NCBI GenBank assembly: GCA_017507805.1 | Contig: JAFWAC010000018.1 | Span: 1-64,000 of the forward strand | Direction: 5' to 3' | DNA length: 64,000 nt | Origin: Clostridia bacterium | GTDB lineage: Bacteria > Bacillota > Clostridia > Oscillospirales > Acutalibacteraceae | Part shown: piece after piece, positions 1 to 7,574 of the stretch | Layout of the letters: each line of letters opens with the position of its first letter | How positions within the stretch are numbered: the first letter of the stretch is position 1 | Notes under the pieces: model-generated | The model's database searches: none | Seen by the model: only the letters and a program-made list of their open reading frames with translations | Told to the model about the DNA's origin: nothing | Translations under genes and position numbers: made by a program

Positions 1-2
1 CA

Positions 3-554
3 ATGCGTTATCTTACCCAACGATATTCACAACCCTTTAACGAAGTTAAGGGAATACTGACTGATATAGGTACAGAAGAATTAGCTCATCTTGAAATGGT
101 GTGTGCAATGGTGCATCAGCTTACCCGCAACCTGACCGAGGAGCAAATAAAAGAAAGCGGTTTTGATAAATACTTTGTTGATCACACAAATGCGGTTTAT
201 CCCGTAGCCGCTTCAGGTGTTCCGTGGACAGCGAGCTATATACAAGCTAAAGGTGATGTAATAGCTGACCTGCATGAGGATATGGCTGCTGAACAAAAGG
301 CAAGAGTAACCTATGAAAATCTTTTGAGATTAATCGATGACCCCGATATTATCCAACCTTTAAAATTCTTGAGAGAGCGCGAAATTGTCCATTATCAACG
401 CTTTGGTGATGCGACACTACCTGATTTAAACGGATTATCACATATTAAACCCCGCTACAACTATGGTGATTGTAGCGGGGTTATTAGCGTGAAATTAGTA
501 TTCAAGATACTTGTTAATTTCTTTTCGACTTTTGATTTTTCCAAGCCTTTTTAG
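3..554 (+). CDS. cotJC: CotJC-type spore coat protein (manganese-catalase fold), 5' part interrupted by an insertion
   Basis: CotJC is a mother-cell spore coat protein related to manganese catalases. The conserved family segments are visible: RYLTQRYSQP near the first in-window Met, GTEELAHLEM, the DHTNAVYP and ASGVPWTASYIQ region, EDMAAEQKARVTYENLL and FLREREIVHYQRFG. The Met at position 3 is internal; the family starts about 35 residues earlier, outside the window. After QRFG (codon 135) the sequence leaves the family and continues as an unrelated tail that reads through a terminator hairpin. The genuine C-terminal residues (RFGEAMRLTTDKLDSKNFYAF...) lie 13.3 kb away at 13743-13847. The gene is therefore split by a mobile element. 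Identification is confident; whether the truncated product has any function is unknown. Confidence 0.9.
   Translation: MRYLTQRYSQPFNEVKGILTDIGTEELAHLEMVCAMVHQLTRNLTEEQIKESGFDKYFVDHTNAVYPVAASGVPWTASYIQAKGDVIADLHEDMAAEQKARVTYENLLRLIDDPDIIQPLKFLREREIVHYQRFGDATLPDLNGLSHIKPRYNYGDCSGVISVKLVFKILVNFFSTFDFSKPF
399..414 (+). other. attL: left junction of the cotJC element
   Basis: This is codons 133-138 of the visible cotJC reading frame. The 16 bases CGCTTTGGTGATGCGA match attR at 14 of 16 positions, and GGTGA (405-409) is the identical central block. Chromosomal cotJC lies to the left and element DNA to the right. The exact crossover dinucleotide cannot be fixed from one sequence. Confidence 0.75.
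448..482. terminator. Bidirectional hairpin terminator just inside attL
   Basis: AACCCCGCTACAA pairs with TTGTAGCGGGGTT around a 9-nt loop. It lies 12 bases downstream of the stop of the minus-strand HTH pseudogene and also inside the read-through tail of the truncated cotJC frame, so it could end transcripts from both sides. Confidence 0.7.
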
Positions 555-831
555 CCGTGCTGAAATGCCGCCTTTTGTTCGACCTAAAAAGACGCATATT
601 TCTCTGATGGTGCGTCTGTCATCGAACATTTCGCACAACTTTTCATCCTCATACCTTGTCCAAGCCTTTCCATTATGCTGTTTAGAATATTGACCGCTTC
701 GACCTGATATTTCGCATTCGGCTATCTTTAATGCCTCTATTGTATCGGTATCTTCCGTAAAACCATCTATAACCTCACTTAAAATTTTTTGAAACCTCCG
801 ATTTTGTAAGCATCGTTTTAATCTTTTTCAT
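495..831 (-). pseudogene. Small Myb/SANT-like HTH protein with a +1 frameshift in an A6 run
   Basis: The ATG at 831 follows a GGAG-type ribosome site just after the recombinase stop. It gives an 18-residue product ending TGA. If one A of the AAAAAA run (785-790) is removed, the frame continues to the TAA at 495 and gives about 111 residues. These include KAWTRYEDEKLCEMFDD, then REICVFLGRTKGGISARLKRLG, a motif usual in small mobile-element DNA-binding proteins (W..-EDE-L with a GRT..I.ARL..LG helix). It is either a broken gene, a sequencing error in a homopolymer, or a slippage-expressed gene. It probably forms an operon with the recombinase upstream. Confidence 0.65.
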
Positions 832-844
832 AAGTATCTTTCTC

Positions 845-2356
845 CTAAATATTCCATAGTATTTCTGCGTTGCCTAATCCATCTATTACGATAGATTTAA
901 TCAGCACATTGCAAATGGCTTTTCGCTCCTTAAAATCAGCTTTATTCCATTTCTTTGAGAAGTTCAGGCTTTCCTTAACATTACTTGAAGATATAAGCAA
1001 ATCATCTATATCGTTAAGATATTTTCGTTTTTCCTCCGTAAGTTTCTTTGCTCTCTCATTTAAAACCGCAATCATTTCTTCATTTAATGAACCGCTTAAA
1101 ATAGCATCACTAAGCGAAGATAATTTTTGTTCAACCTCCTTGACCTTTAATTTGATTATATTAATCTGTGCGGAATTTTCGTCTGAATGATGGACTTTAG
1201 ATAGGTTGAGTGATTCGAGCTTATTTGAAATATATTCATCTATCATTTCTTCCATATCTTCGACATATATGGTCTGCTTAACACCTGTACAAGTCTTTTT
1301 ATGCGTTTTGCCTGTACATAAGAAATATTTTCTCGTCTCGCCTTTAACGGTTGTCATTGTATGTCCGCATTTAGCGCATACGAGCTTACCAGAAAGCCAC
1401 GAAGTATTATTGCTTAAGCTATTACCGATTTGCTTGTTCTGTTCAAGCTTCCTTTGACATTTTAACCAAATAGCTGAATCCACTATTCCGTGACTTTGAA
1501 GCAGAACTATTTTCATATCGCTCCAATCAGTTAGTTTTTTGTCGTGGGTTGTCTTTCCGTAAAGTTGAATATTATGTTTGCCATTAAAATCTTCAATATT
1601 TCCTACAATATTCGTGTTATTCCGCTCAAAATAGTCGTAAATATCTACATCAGCCTTAACGTATATAGGATTTCTGAGAAGTGTACCGAGCTTTCCAGTT
1701 GTCCAATCGACCCCATACAAAGGTTTAATACCATTTTCAAGAAGATTGTTTTGCAATAGCCGGAGCGTTACTGATGGCTGAGAGTACACCTCAAATATGT
1801 ACTTGATATGCTCTGCTTCTTTTTTGTTAATGACAAACTTTTTTGTTTTGATTCCGTTAATTACAGTATCTTCAAGATTATATCCATAAACTCTGCGACC
1901 ACCTGAATACAAACCCATATCGCTACGTTTGTCGTAAGCATCTCTTATACGATTAATGATAGAGGTTCTTTCAAATTCTGCAAATATCATCAAGAGCTTA
2001 CATATCATCTCCCCGTAAGGAGAACTTGTATCGAAGCACTCCTGCGAGCTTATGAATTCAACATTATATTTCTTGAACACTGCGAGCATATCTACAAAAT
2101 CAATCAGAGAACGGCTTACTCTGTCGAGTTTATAAACAATTACTTTTTTTACTTTTCCTCTGTGAATATCTTTCATCAATCGTTGAAAGTCAGGTCGATT
2201 CGTGTCTTTACCCGAGTAACCTTTATCAGAAAAGTTTTTGACATCATATAGCTTTTCATCAGGTCTAATCATTCCATTGCAATATTGAAGCTGAGTTTCT
2301 ATACTTATCGAGTTATCTCTCTCAATACTTTGTCGAGCGTATAACGCTATATACAT
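845..2356 (-). CDS. Large serine recombinase (site-specific integrase/excisionase)
   Basis: This 503-residue protein has the full architecture of large serine recombinases. An N-terminal resolvase domain carries YARQS, with Ser10 as the expected nucleophile, and VYKLDRVSRSLIDF. A recombinase domain covers roughly residues 155-260. A zinc ribbon has two CxxC-type pairs (CAKCG near 325 and a second pair around 348-357), followed by a coiled coil near 395-450. It lies next to attL and points towards it, as expected for the enzyme that integrated the element into cotJC. It could also carry out excision, which in this family usually needs a directionality factor. A hairpin abuts its AAGGAGG ribosome site. 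The family is certain; the role at this att pair is inferred from position. Confidence 0.95.
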   Translation of the reverse strand: MYIALYARQSIERDNSISIETQLQYCNGMIRPDEKLYDVKNFSDKGYSGKDTNRPDFQRLMKDIHRGKVKKVIVYKLDRVSRSLIDFVDMLAVFKKYNVEFISSQECFDTSSPYGEMICKLLMIFAEFERTSIINRIRDAYDKRSDMGLYSGGRRVYGYNLEDTVINGIKTKKFVINKKEAEHIKYIFEVYSQPSVTLRLLQNNLLENGIKPLYGVDWTTGKLGTLLRNPIYVKADVDIYDYFERNNTNIVGNIEDFNGKHNIQLYGKTTHDKKLTDWSDMKIVLLQSHGIVDSAIWLKCQRKLEQNKQIGNSLSNNTSWLSGKLVCAKCGHTMTTVKGETRKYFLCTGKTHKKTCTGVKQTIYVEDMEEMIDEYISNKLESLNLSKVHHSDENSAQINIIKLKVKEVEQKLSSLSDAILSGSLNEEMIAVLNERAKKLTEEKRKYLNDIDDLLISSSNVKESLNFSKKWNKADFKERKAICNVLIKSIVIDGLGNAEILWNI

Positions 2357-2364
2357 AAAATCAA

Positions 2365-2398
2365 CCTCCTTCCGCTCCGCAAATCAAATGCGGAGCGG
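2365..2398 (-). promoter_or_regulatory. Stem-loop flush against the recombinase ribosome-binding site
   Basis: CCGCTCCGC pairs with GCGGAGCGG (2372-2398), and the AAGGAGG site starts at the very next base on the minus strand. The hairpin has no U-tract in the minus direction, so it is unlikely to be a terminator for the upstream gene. It could limit ribosome access or stabilise the recombinase message. The function is inferred. Confidence 0.5.
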
Positions 2399-2407
2399 TT
2401 TTATAGG

Positions 2408-2584
2408 TCATACGCTTGCTTTTTTTGCGAAAATTCGGTATAAATCCTCTGCGATTCTATCTTCAAGCTCACGCTTTTCATAATCGGCAAGGATTATACT
2501 ATGTTTTATGGTATGTGAACGGTTTTTCGAGTCAATATATTCAGAAAAACCGACTTCATTAGTTAAATAATCTGAATTTAGCAT
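2408..2584 (-). CDS. Small unrecognised protein upstream of the recombinase (58 aa)
   Basis: The start MLNSDYLTNEVGFSEYID follows GGAGGTACATAAA, so the ATG at 2584 is preferred over an upstream start at 2638. The 58-residue product is hydrophilic and charged, ends in KKASV, and has no membrane segment or motif I recognise. It directly precedes the large serine recombinase on the same strand, with only the RBS hairpin between them. That makes it one candidate for a recombination directionality factor or element regulator, on position alone. Confidence 0.65.
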   Translation of the reverse strand: MLNSDYLTNEVGFSEYIDSKNRSHTIKHSIILADYEKRELEDRIAEDLYRIFAKKASV

Positions 2585-2694
2585 TTTATGTACCTCCAAT
2601 ATTAGGTTCTTAATACATAATATGCTTAAAATAAGCAATATTATATCTGTATCTTAATTCACCACCTTCACCATAAGATGAATATGTATATTAG

Positions 2695-3375
2695 TTAAAC
2701 ATTGCCACAAAGGGCAAAAGTATTGTTTTCAACATCAATACTCTTATCCGCTATGATTATGTCTGTAAAGTCACAATCAAGCTCACGATTGACCGTGTCG
2801 ATAATAGTTTTACGGTTATACTCTACAAAAACAGTTGTCAGCATTTGTGGTATAACCTTTGTTTTTGCCTTGTAAGACCTATCATAATAATAAGCCTCAA
2901 CCGCTCCCAAGTTATCTTTATAATAACTAATCCGTAGATAAATTTTGCGGTGTATTCGATTGGCAAGTCTTGTTGTGAGAGTTGACGGCAACTCATTAAT
3001 AATTTTACCCTCTCCAACAAAAATCAGAAACTTATAGCCTTTTTTAAGCTCGTTAAGCTTATATTCAATAAATTCTTTTGTTGACAATTCGGAAAATTCA
3101 TCAGAAAATTCTATTCCGTAATACTGCCGGTCAAGTTCCGTTGCAACGACATCTAAGATATCAGATTGATTAAAATGCTTCGTTACAAGTTTCTGCGGGG
3201 TAGCATAGTATTTGCCACCTCGAACCCTATCTAAGTATATACACCTCCTTACAGTAAATTTAGTATTGGCTTCTGTGCCAAGTTCTAAATATATCACTCT
3301 CCCGTGCTTGGTCTTTATAACAGTGCGGAATGTGTCTGCATTAGTTGTATGTAAAAATAATGACTGTCTTTTTAT
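2695..3375 (-). CDS. Unrecognised element protein, probable ATA (non-ATG) start
   Basis: From the GTG at 3297 the frame gives 200 residues beginning (V)IYLELGTEAN. The best ribosome site, AGGAGG at 3383-3388, lies upstream. The frame is open from there and reads KRQSLFLHTTNADTF, then VIKTKHGR, into the GTG. An ATA lies exactly 7 bases after AGGAGG, giving 226 residues. No ATG, GTG or TTG is available in the extension. The protein is mixed alpha/beta and rich in Tyr, Lys and Arg, with pieces such as CIYLDRVRGGKYYATPQ and LTTRLANRIHRKIYLRI. I recognise no family. It is followed by the 58-residue gene and the recombinase. Confidence 0.6.
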   Translation of the reverse strand: MKRQSLFLHTTNADTFRTVIKTKHGRVIYLELGTEANTKFTVRRCIYLDRVRGGKYYATPQKLVTKHFNQSDILDVVATELDRQYYGIEFSDEFSELSTKEFIEYKLNELKKGYKFLIFVGEGKIINELPSTLTTRLANRIHRKIYLRISYYKDNLGAVEAYYYDRSYKAKTKVIPQMLTTVFVEYNRKTIIDTVNRELDCDFTDIIIADKSIDVENNTFALCGNV

Positions 3376-3418
3376 AGTAATTCCTCCTTTGTAGTGACGA
3401 AATCCCGCACGATATTGA

Positions 3419-4969
3419 TTATATGATTTTTATGCTTCTAAATGCGGATTGGGTATTTTCGCCGCCATCTCTCATTTTAAAGTGTTTCAAACCTACCACA
3501 TCTTCAAGATATTGCTTAAAAACATTATATGAAGCAACAGCCTGATTATCTTCTACGCAATAATCTTCATATTGTCTATATAATTTCTTAACCAATTCTC
3601 CTTTATGTTTATTTGAAATTACACATCTTTCTTCTAAAAAACATTCAATAGAATCTGATGTTCTGCCTCTCCAAGATTGAATTTTCTTTTCAATTTCATA
3701 ATCTGTAGGAAACTGAAAATTGTTGTCAATAAGTTGCTTGGTGTATCTAAGAGCTTTACTGACAATAGCATCCTTCTCTTTTTGGAATTTTTCCAATAAT
3801 CTGCTATCTCGTTCTTCATAAGGAACAGTGTGGTTGAATGGCAAATATATCACTCTGCTCCAAAATGCATCATCATCTTCATTTAAGAGAATTGGATGAT
3901 TGGATGCAAAAAGAAATTTAGCTGAGTTTCGATATTTGAATTCAGGCTGGAATTTTTGATTTATATTAAGTGCATCACCTCCGGTGAATTTTTTTAACTT
4001 TGATACAGCTTTAGCATTTAATTTTGAAGCAGGCATATCAAGTGCAGTATTTAATACCGCTCCAACAATGGGTGCAATTGCAAAATTTCTGTTAAAATCA
4101 TTTAGTTCGATATTACTTACATACTTTTCTGGAAATAAGCTTTCTATAAATCTTCCTACAAGACTCTTTCCGGAGTCTCTTGCAAGCCCCATAAAGAAAA
4201 ACACCTTACCTTCCAATGTCTCAAGTAACAAATAACCAACCGACAACCAAAAACGGTTTATATATAATTCATTGGAGTCAAAGGTCTCATAAAGGAAGTT
4301 ATCAAAACACGGACATTCACCGTTTTCTATATAGTTTGCATCTATGTAGTAGCAAACTATATTTTCCGGCGAGTGTGGTAACAAAGTCATATTTTCAGCA
4401 TCATAAATGCCATTTTTTAAAACCGCAATGCGAAGATTTCTCTTGCGAATCGCTTTTGGAATAGTTTCATCAGAGAGCAAGCAATTGTATAGTTGATTTA
4501 TAGCACCCATTCCTTTGTCTGAATCGAGTGCAAAATCTACACAACTCCTATAAAGTTTTACAACATCTATGTCCGAAACCACATCATAACATATACCATT
4601 AAAGGCATATAAAATACCCTCTATAAAACAGAAATGTACCTTCTTTTTAAGATTTTCGGCACGAACTTCTATTGGAGGTGTTTTGTCATTTGTACCCCTT
4701 GGTGGTCTTTTTGCTGAAATGGTTTCAATTGTTGCTTTGTTTTCAGAAGTGCCATGCAAGCTCTCAATTAATGTGGAAAACTGCTTAAATTCTGAGTTTT
4801 CTTTTTTAGGTTTTGCTTGCCGTTGCTTTCTGACTGCCTTTTGGTTGTCGAGAGTTCTCGACAACCTATCATCTTCAAAGGTGTTTATATTTAATCTTTT
4901 TTGAGAAAATGCAGCATTTAGAAATCTACTATTAATTTCGACACTCACTTTCTTCACCTGCACTTTCAT
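3419..4969 (-). CDS. Phage/plasmid-type primase with SF3 helicase domain (P4/D5 family)
   Basis: The 516-residue protein has a charged N-terminal part with a D5-like region and then an SF3 ATPase. The Walker A region FMGLARDSGKSLVGRF is near residue 262. A B-motif region with NTALDMPASKL lies near 305. The sensor segment KFLFASNHPILLNEDDDAFW lies near 350-370, followed by RVIYLPF. Such proteins unwind and often prime replication origins of phages, satellites and plasmids. It suggests the element can replicate after excision. The start at 4969 overlaps the upstream gene by 38 bases. The family assignment is confident; the helicase role is inferred from motifs. Confidence 0.88.
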   Translation of the reverse strand: MKVQVKKVSVEINSRFLNAAFSQKRLNINTFEDDRLSRTLDNQKAVRKQRQAKPKKENSEFKQFSTLIESLHGTSENKATIETISAKRPPRGTNDKTPPIEVRAENLKKKVHFCFIEGILYAFNGICYDVVSDIDVVKLYRSCVDFALDSDKGMGAINQLYNCLLSDETIPKAIRKRNLRIAVLKNGIYDAENMTLLPHSPENIVCYYIDANYIENGECPCFDNFLYETFDSNELYINRFWLSVGYLLLETLEGKVFFFMGLARDSGKSLVGRFIESLFPEKYVSNIELNDFNRNFAIAPIVGAVLNTALDMPASKLNAKAVSKLKKFTGGDALNINQKFQPEFKYRNSAKFLFASNHPILLNEDDDAFWSRVIYLPFNHTVPYEERDSRLLEKFQKEKDAIVSKALRYTKQLIDNNFQFPTDYEIEKKIQSWRGRTSDSIECFLEERCVISNKHKGELVKKLYRQYEDYCVEDNQAVASYNVFKQYLEDVVGLKHFKMRDGGENTQSAFRSIKII

Positions 4970-5462
4970 TTGATGCTATTCCTAAAATGCTTTCTAAGCA
5001 ATAGCACAAAGATTTTTTTTCTTCGGAAGCAATAAAATCAATCACTTCAACAGAATTCGTTTTTCTATTTGCTGAGATGATTGTACAAAGCTTCTTAGTC
5101 TTAAATGCTACTAATAGGTTTTCGATGTCATCATTTGATTTTTTAAATCCAAACGAATAAACCTTACCCGAATCATCACTAATAGCAATTTTCTTATAGT
5201 CTTTGACCAGTATATAGATATTAGGCGGTCGCTGACCTTCGTTATTTGATGTCCAACAGGTAGATTCCCTCTTGCTATCAACCGATTCCGTTGTCATCAA
5301 AAAGTAATCTATAGGAGTTCCTGTTTTTTGGGAAACTATTCCAATAATATTATTTTTTGATACGATACCGTAAACATCTGCTTCTCCTTCCTCTAAATTT
5401 GTAATAAGATTTTCAAGTTTTTCTTCTGAGTAGCTTAATTCTTTTTTTGTTTCTTGATACAT
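4932..5462 (-). CDS. Unrecognised element protein upstream of the primase (176 aa)
   Basis: The 176-residue soluble protein begins MYQETKKELSYSEEKLENL and contains DVYGIVSKNNIIGIVSQKTG and RPPNIYILVKDYKKIAI. No motif identifies a family. Its 3' end overlaps the SF3 primase start by 38 bases, so the two are probably translationally coupled and it may be a replication accessory factor. Its own start overlaps a possible 33-codon ORF beginning with ATA at 5536. Confidence 0.65.
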   Translation of the reverse strand: MYQETKKELSYSEEKLENLITNLEEGEADVYGIVSKNNIIGIVSQKTGTPIDYFLMTTESVDSKRESTCWTSNNEGQRPPNIYILVKDYKKIAISDDSGKVYSFGFKKSNDDIENLLVAFKTKKLCTIISANRKTNSVEVIDFIASEEKKSLCYCLESILGIASNESAGEESECRN

Positions 5463-5536
5463 AGCTTATCTCTCCATTCAAATAATAATATAGGATATAA
5501 AAATAGATTTCCATTAGCTCCTAAAATAACGGATAT
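5435..5536 (-). CDS. Possible 33-residue ORF with ATA start behind a perfect AGGAGG
   Basis: AGGAGG (5544-5549) is followed after 7 bases by ATA, which opens a 33-codon frame (ISVILGANGNLFLYPILLFE...) ending TAA at 5435. It overlaps the start of the 176-residue gene in another frame. The arrangement AGGAGG + 7 + ATA is the same as at 3375. It may be a short leader or coupling ORF, or the AGGAGG may be incidental. Confidence 0.25.
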   Translation of the reverse strand: MSVILGANGNLFLYPILLFEWRDKLCIKKQKKN

Positions 5537-5655
5537 TTCAGTACCTCCTATATAAAGAATAGCACATTCTTTATATAATAGATAGGGACATTGTCATTAC
5601 CCACTTATGTTATAAACATCCCATTTTAAGCTGTTTTTCCAATTTTAGGCATAAA

Positions 5656-5690
5656 AAAATGTCCCCAATTTTTGAAATCGGGACATTTAT
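5656..5690. terminator. Bidirectional terminator after the coiled-coil gene
   Basis: AATGTCCC pairs with GGGACATT around an AT-rich loop. On the minus strand it is followed by a run of T (ATTTTTTTAT). It sits 9 bases past the stop of the 331-residue gene. A short TTA/ATT triplet run (5688-5702) overlaps the stop region. Confidence 0.75.
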
Positions 5691-5698
5691 TATTATTA

Positions 5699-6694
5699 TT
5701 ATTCAATTATTTCCATATTTTTATCCATTTCATATATGATATTAGACATAAAACTATTTGCTTCTTTGAAAAATCTTTTCGTATTATTTAAAAAGAGAAT
5801 TTTACTTTTTTCTTCATAATTTGCTTTATCTATATCGATATCTTCATCAATATCAATATCTTTAACTAACGACTGATTTAATTTTACGGAATCTTTTAGA
5901 AGTTCCAACCTTTGTAACAATCGTTCTGAAGAATACATATCATACATTTTAAATGTTACGTCAAATCTTTTTTCAATTTCATCAATATTTATACTCGACT
6001 GATGATACTTTAGTAATAATTCAACACCTTTTCTGCATTTTATTAAATAATTAATAGAAATTCTTTCATAATTTCCCTTTCTCAAATATTCTGCATTTAA
6101 ACTATCGTATGTATCTAATAAAAATATGAAAAAGCTAAAATCAAGCCTATTAAATTCAAATGATTTGTTATCTGCTCTTAAACAAGTGAAAATATCCTCT
6201 TTTCCTGTAAGTATATATAGCATCTTCTTCAATCTTCTATCTTCTGTCTTTTTAAAAGAATCATATTTTTCGGTGGAATAATCATTAATTCGTTTTACTA
6301 ATTTATCTATGCTCATACTATTATTTTTTATCTCTTCAAGTTTTTTCTGTCCATCCTTTTCTATGTTCTTTAGTAAAACATCCTTATATTTGTTTATATA
6401 CCTTATGTGATATAAATAATATAAGGTATGTCCCCTAAATTCAGAAAGTGCTTTTTGATATTTTTCTTTTAAAAATAGTATACCTGACCAAACCGGTATA
6501 TCAGACATCAATCTATAATATTTATTATAAACTTTTAATGTCACTTTATCTTTTGGTTTATTTTCCGCTGTTATGGATGCGTATTCTTTTGTTTTTTCTA
6601 AGACTTCTACTGTTTTTTTATACTTATCTATCTTCTTATTGTATTTATCAATTTTCTTGTTATACTTATCAATTTTTTTGTTCCAATGCTCCAT
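5699..6694 (-). CDS. Unrecognised AT-rich coiled-coil protein (331 aa)
   Basis: The N-terminus carries near-perfect 7-residue repeats, with KIDKYNK repeated about three times in residues 5-27, so a coiled coil is likely. The rest is Lys-, Tyr- and Leu-rich and helical, with no membrane segment, and there is an acidic DIDEDIDID stretch near residue 275. Base composition is more AT-rich than neighbouring element genes. It has its own promoter with repeated ATGGAGCAT motifs and its own terminator, so it is a self-contained cargo unit between the replication genes and the resolvase. No function can be assigned; an anti-phage or stress role is possible but not supported by a motif. Confidence 0.7.
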   Translation of the reverse strand: MEHWNKKIDKYNKKIDKYNKKIDKYKKTVEVLEKTKEYASITAENKPKDKVTLKVYNKYYRLMSDIPVWSGILFLKEKYQKALSEFRGHTLYYLYHIRYINKYKDVLLKNIEKDGQKKLEEIKNNSMSIDKLVKRINDYSTEKYDSFKKTEDRRLKKMLYILTGKEDIFTCLRADNKSFEFNRLDFSFFIFLLDTYDSLNAEYLRKGNYERISINYLIKCRKGVELLLKYHQSSINIDEIEKRFDVTFKMYDMYSSERLLQRLELLKDSVKLNQSLVKDIDIDEDIDIDKANYEEKSKILFLNNTKRFFKEANSFMSNIIYEMDKNMEIIE

Positions 6695-6741
6695 AGAAAA
6701 AATCCTCTTTTCTTATTTTAATATTGAATTACGGTAATCCT

Positions 6742-6770
6742 ATTATAATATAAAAAAGTGACTGGAGCAA
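6742..6770 (-). promoter_or_regulatory. Sigma-A-type promoter of the coiled-coil gene
   Basis: On the minus strand TTGCTC (6770-6765), a 17-base spacer and TATAAT (6747-6742) form a good vegetative promoter 48 bases before the ATG. ATGGAGCAT occurs at 6770-6778, touching the -35, and again at 6816-6824. These are candidate operator sites. Confidence 0.65.
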
Positions 6771-6830
6771 TGGAGCATTTGAATTTTATATAATAATTTG
6801 AAAATCTCTGGAACTATGGAGCATATCATT

Positions 6831-7430
6831 TTATATATCGTTTACTAATTTGTAAAATGTTGATTTGCTTATGTGAAGTTTTTCTACTGCTTTTCTTGCA
6901 GTGATTTTTTTATCTTTCCACTCGGTTATAACTTCGTCCCAATTATCGGGGATGGTTAGTTTAGGTCTGCCAAGATGTTTTCCTTTGGCTTTTGCAGCAT
7001 CAATACCTTCTCTTTGTCTTTGCCGTATTGTCTGTCGCTCCTGCTCAGCGATTGTACCAAGCACCTCAATCAGAATATTATTTACCATTTCAAACACCCA
7101 TTCCTGACCTTTAGGTAAATCCATCATTGTTGTAGGTAAATCTATAACCTTTAATCTGATATTATTATCCTTGAAGTATTGAAGTTCATTTTTTATATCT
7201 GCTTTATTACGGCTTAGTCTGTCAAGGGATTTTACTATCAGTGTATCACCGCTACGAAGCATTGCATTTTTTAATGCCTGATACCCTCTACGTTCTAAAT
7301 TCTTTCCACTTTCTTTATCGCAGATAATCTCCCTTTCATCAGCTCCTAAATTTTTAAAGACTTCGAGCTGACGGTCTAAATTTTGCTCTTTACTCGATAC
7401 TCTTGCATAATAAAATATTTTATTTTCCAT
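6831..7430 (-). CDS. Resolvase/invertase-family serine recombinase (199 aa)
   Basis: The likely start MENKIFYYARVSSKEQ (7430) follows a G-rich site; an in-frame upstream start at 7514 would add 28 residues unlike the family. Ser12 in YARVS is the expected nucleophile. KSLDRLSRNKADI and the ERQTIRQRQREGIDAAKAKG arm helix match resolvases. After GRPKLT a C-terminal HTH (ITARKAVEKLHISKSTFYKLV) completes the domain order. It could resolve multimers of an excised circular form or invert a segment. It is a second, distinct recombinase next to the large one at 845-2356. Confidence 0.92.
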   Translation of the reverse strand: MENKIFYYARVSSKEQNLDRQLEVFKNLGADEREIICDKESGKNLERRGYQALKNAMLRSGDTLIVKSLDRLSRNKADIKNELQYFKDNNIRLKVIDLPTTMMDLPKGQEWVFEMVNNILIEVLGTIAEQERQTIRQRQREGIDAAKAKGKHLGRPKLTIPDNWDEVITEWKDKKITARKAVEKLHISKSTFYKLVNDI

Positions 7431-7447
7431 AATTGCCCCCAAAAAGG

Positions 7448-7513
7448 AAGTGTCCAAAAAGGTCATTGAGTTTAAGGATATTTCCAAAAACTTGCACAGA
7501 AGCTTAAAGGACA
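7448..7513. other. Candidate resolvase site upstream of the resolvase gene
   Basis: GTGTCCAAAAAGG (from about 7450) and AAAGGACACTTTTTT (7506-7520) are imperfect inverted copies around GTGTCC/GGACAC, about 60 bases apart, directly before the resolvase start. Resolvase genes often carry their res site here. This is based on position and partial symmetry only. Confidence 0.35.
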
Positions 7514-7542
7514 CTTTTTTGTTGTTTTACTGATATTTTTAG

Positions 7543-7574
7543 AGAGTGTATAAAGGTACACCTTTAAACACTCT
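7543..7574. terminator. Hairpin at the end of the amidoligase operon
   Basis: AGAGTGTATAAAGGT pairs with ACCTTTAAACACTCT with one mismatch. It directly follows (and overlaps) the stop of the 27-residue ORF. On the minus strand an A-rich, weakly T-rich tail follows, so termination may be modest. Confidence 0.55.

Noticed and set aside
408-415. Alternative att core GATGCGAC (8 identical bases at 408-415 and 13757-13764)
   Set aside because: Joining at this block shifts the cotJC frame and creates an early stop, whereas GGTGA alignment restores the full family C-terminus.
5686-5702. TTA/ATT triplet run as a microsatellite of interest
   Set aside because: Only about five units, in AT-rich DNA at the end of a gene; too short to suggest phase variation.
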